A stretch of DNA of 5,453 nucleotides from Gammaproteobacteria bacterium (GTDB lineage: Bacteria > Pseudomonadota > Gammaproteobacteria > UBA6429 > Thiohalophilaceae), in the NCBI GenBank assembly GCA_029882235.1, contig JAOULB010000167.1:1-5453 (forward strand), written 5' to 3'. Within the stretch, counting starts at the first letter, position 1, and each line of letters opens with the position of its first letter. The notes beneath the pieces are model-generated. The model searched no databases, was not told the origin of the DNA, and saw only the letters and a program-made list of their open reading frames with translations. Made by a program: the position numbers and the translations under genes. Of the stretch, positions 5,184 to 5,453 are shown piece by piece.

Positions 5184-5453
5184 ATGAAAAAATATATTAG
5201 CAGTTTAATCGTTATGATCTTATTCACCGCAAGCCAGGCGAATGCAGCCGTTGTTGGAAAGATTGCCAAGTACTACGCAGGCGGTACTAATCTGTATTCT
5301 TATATTGCCTATGATGACAAGATCAAAGGTAAACGCCCTGCAGTGATTGTTGTGCCAGACTGGTGGAACAACAGCAAGTTTGCGCGTGACCGTGCCGATA
5401 CACTGGCCGAAATGGGTTATACCGCCATGGTGATGGATATCTATGGTGATGGA
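5184..5453 (+). CDS. Exported dienelactone hydrolase-family protein, cut by the window edge
   Basis: The first 90 residues are present and the frame is open to the edge. MKKYISSLIV begins a Sec signal peptide with hydrophobic core to about residue 16 and a likely cut after ANA (19-21), so the enzyme would act in the periplasm. The rest matches the N-terminal alpha/beta-hydrolase pattern of the dienelactone hydrolase family: RPAVIVVPDWW (51-61), the RDRADTLAEMGY helix (68-79), and a strand ending MDIYGDG (84-90). The nucleophile, usually Cys or Ser, and the Asp and His of the triad lie beyond the window, so activity cannot be judged. Classical dienelactone hydrolase is cytosolic; exported relatives are common, and their substrates are mostly unknown. 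The ATG at 5184 follows AAAGGAG (5171-5177) with 6-nt spacing. It may share a transcript with the lipoprotein gene 94 bp upstream. Confidence 0.88.
   Translation, partial: MKKYISSLIVMILFTASQANAAVVGKIAKYYAGGTNLYSYIAYDDKIKGKRPAVIVVPDWWNNSKFARDRADTLAEMGYTAMVMDIYGDG

Overview
The window suggests a Gram-negative proteobacterium, most likely a gammaproteobacterium of moderate GC. The clues are a signal-peptide beta-barrel protein ending in Phe, a lipoprotein with a lipobox, a ToxR/CadC-like membrane regulator, and a near-consensus sigma-54 promoter. The genus cannot be set from this sequence. All identifications come from reading motifs; no database search was possible.

Layout. Positions 1-167 are AT-rich leader with an extended -10 promoter (80-88), followed by a class I SAM-dependent methyltransferase (168-974, +) with a GTG or TTG start. 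The 207-bp gap 975-1181 is regulatory: two inverted repeats and then a -24/-12 promoter that should drive a small outer-membrane beta-barrel protein (1182-1721, +). A convergent gap of 24 bp separates this from a leftward two-gene unit: a membrane-anchored winged-helix/TPR regulator (2421-4109, -) and, 3 nt downstream of its stop, a YedK/HMCES-type SRAP protein (1746-2417, -). The 209-bp divergent gap 4110-4318 holds 11-bp-spaced direct repeats of the kind OmpR-family winged helices bind, a perfect 13-bp palindrome against the regulator's start codon, and a short leader hairpin. To the right are an unrecognised lipoprotein (4319-5089, +) and the first 90 codons of an exported dienelactone hydrolase-family protein (5184 to the window edge, +). 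Between these two lies a 66-nt element of two interleaved inverted repeats (5087-5152), laid out like a pseudoknot or an alternating RNA switch.

How the parts may work together (inference): the regulator has its DNA-binding domain in the cytoplasm and its TPR domain in the periplasm. It lies divergent to genes for envelope proteins, so the direct repeats may be its operator, controlling its own gene and perhaps the lipoprotein/hydrolase pair. The beta-barrel gene appears to be on a separate, sigma-54 and activator-dependent circuit. The SRAP protein acts in DNA repair and probably only shares a transcript with the regulator. No tRNA, rRNA, CRISPR array, insertion sequence or phage gene is visible.
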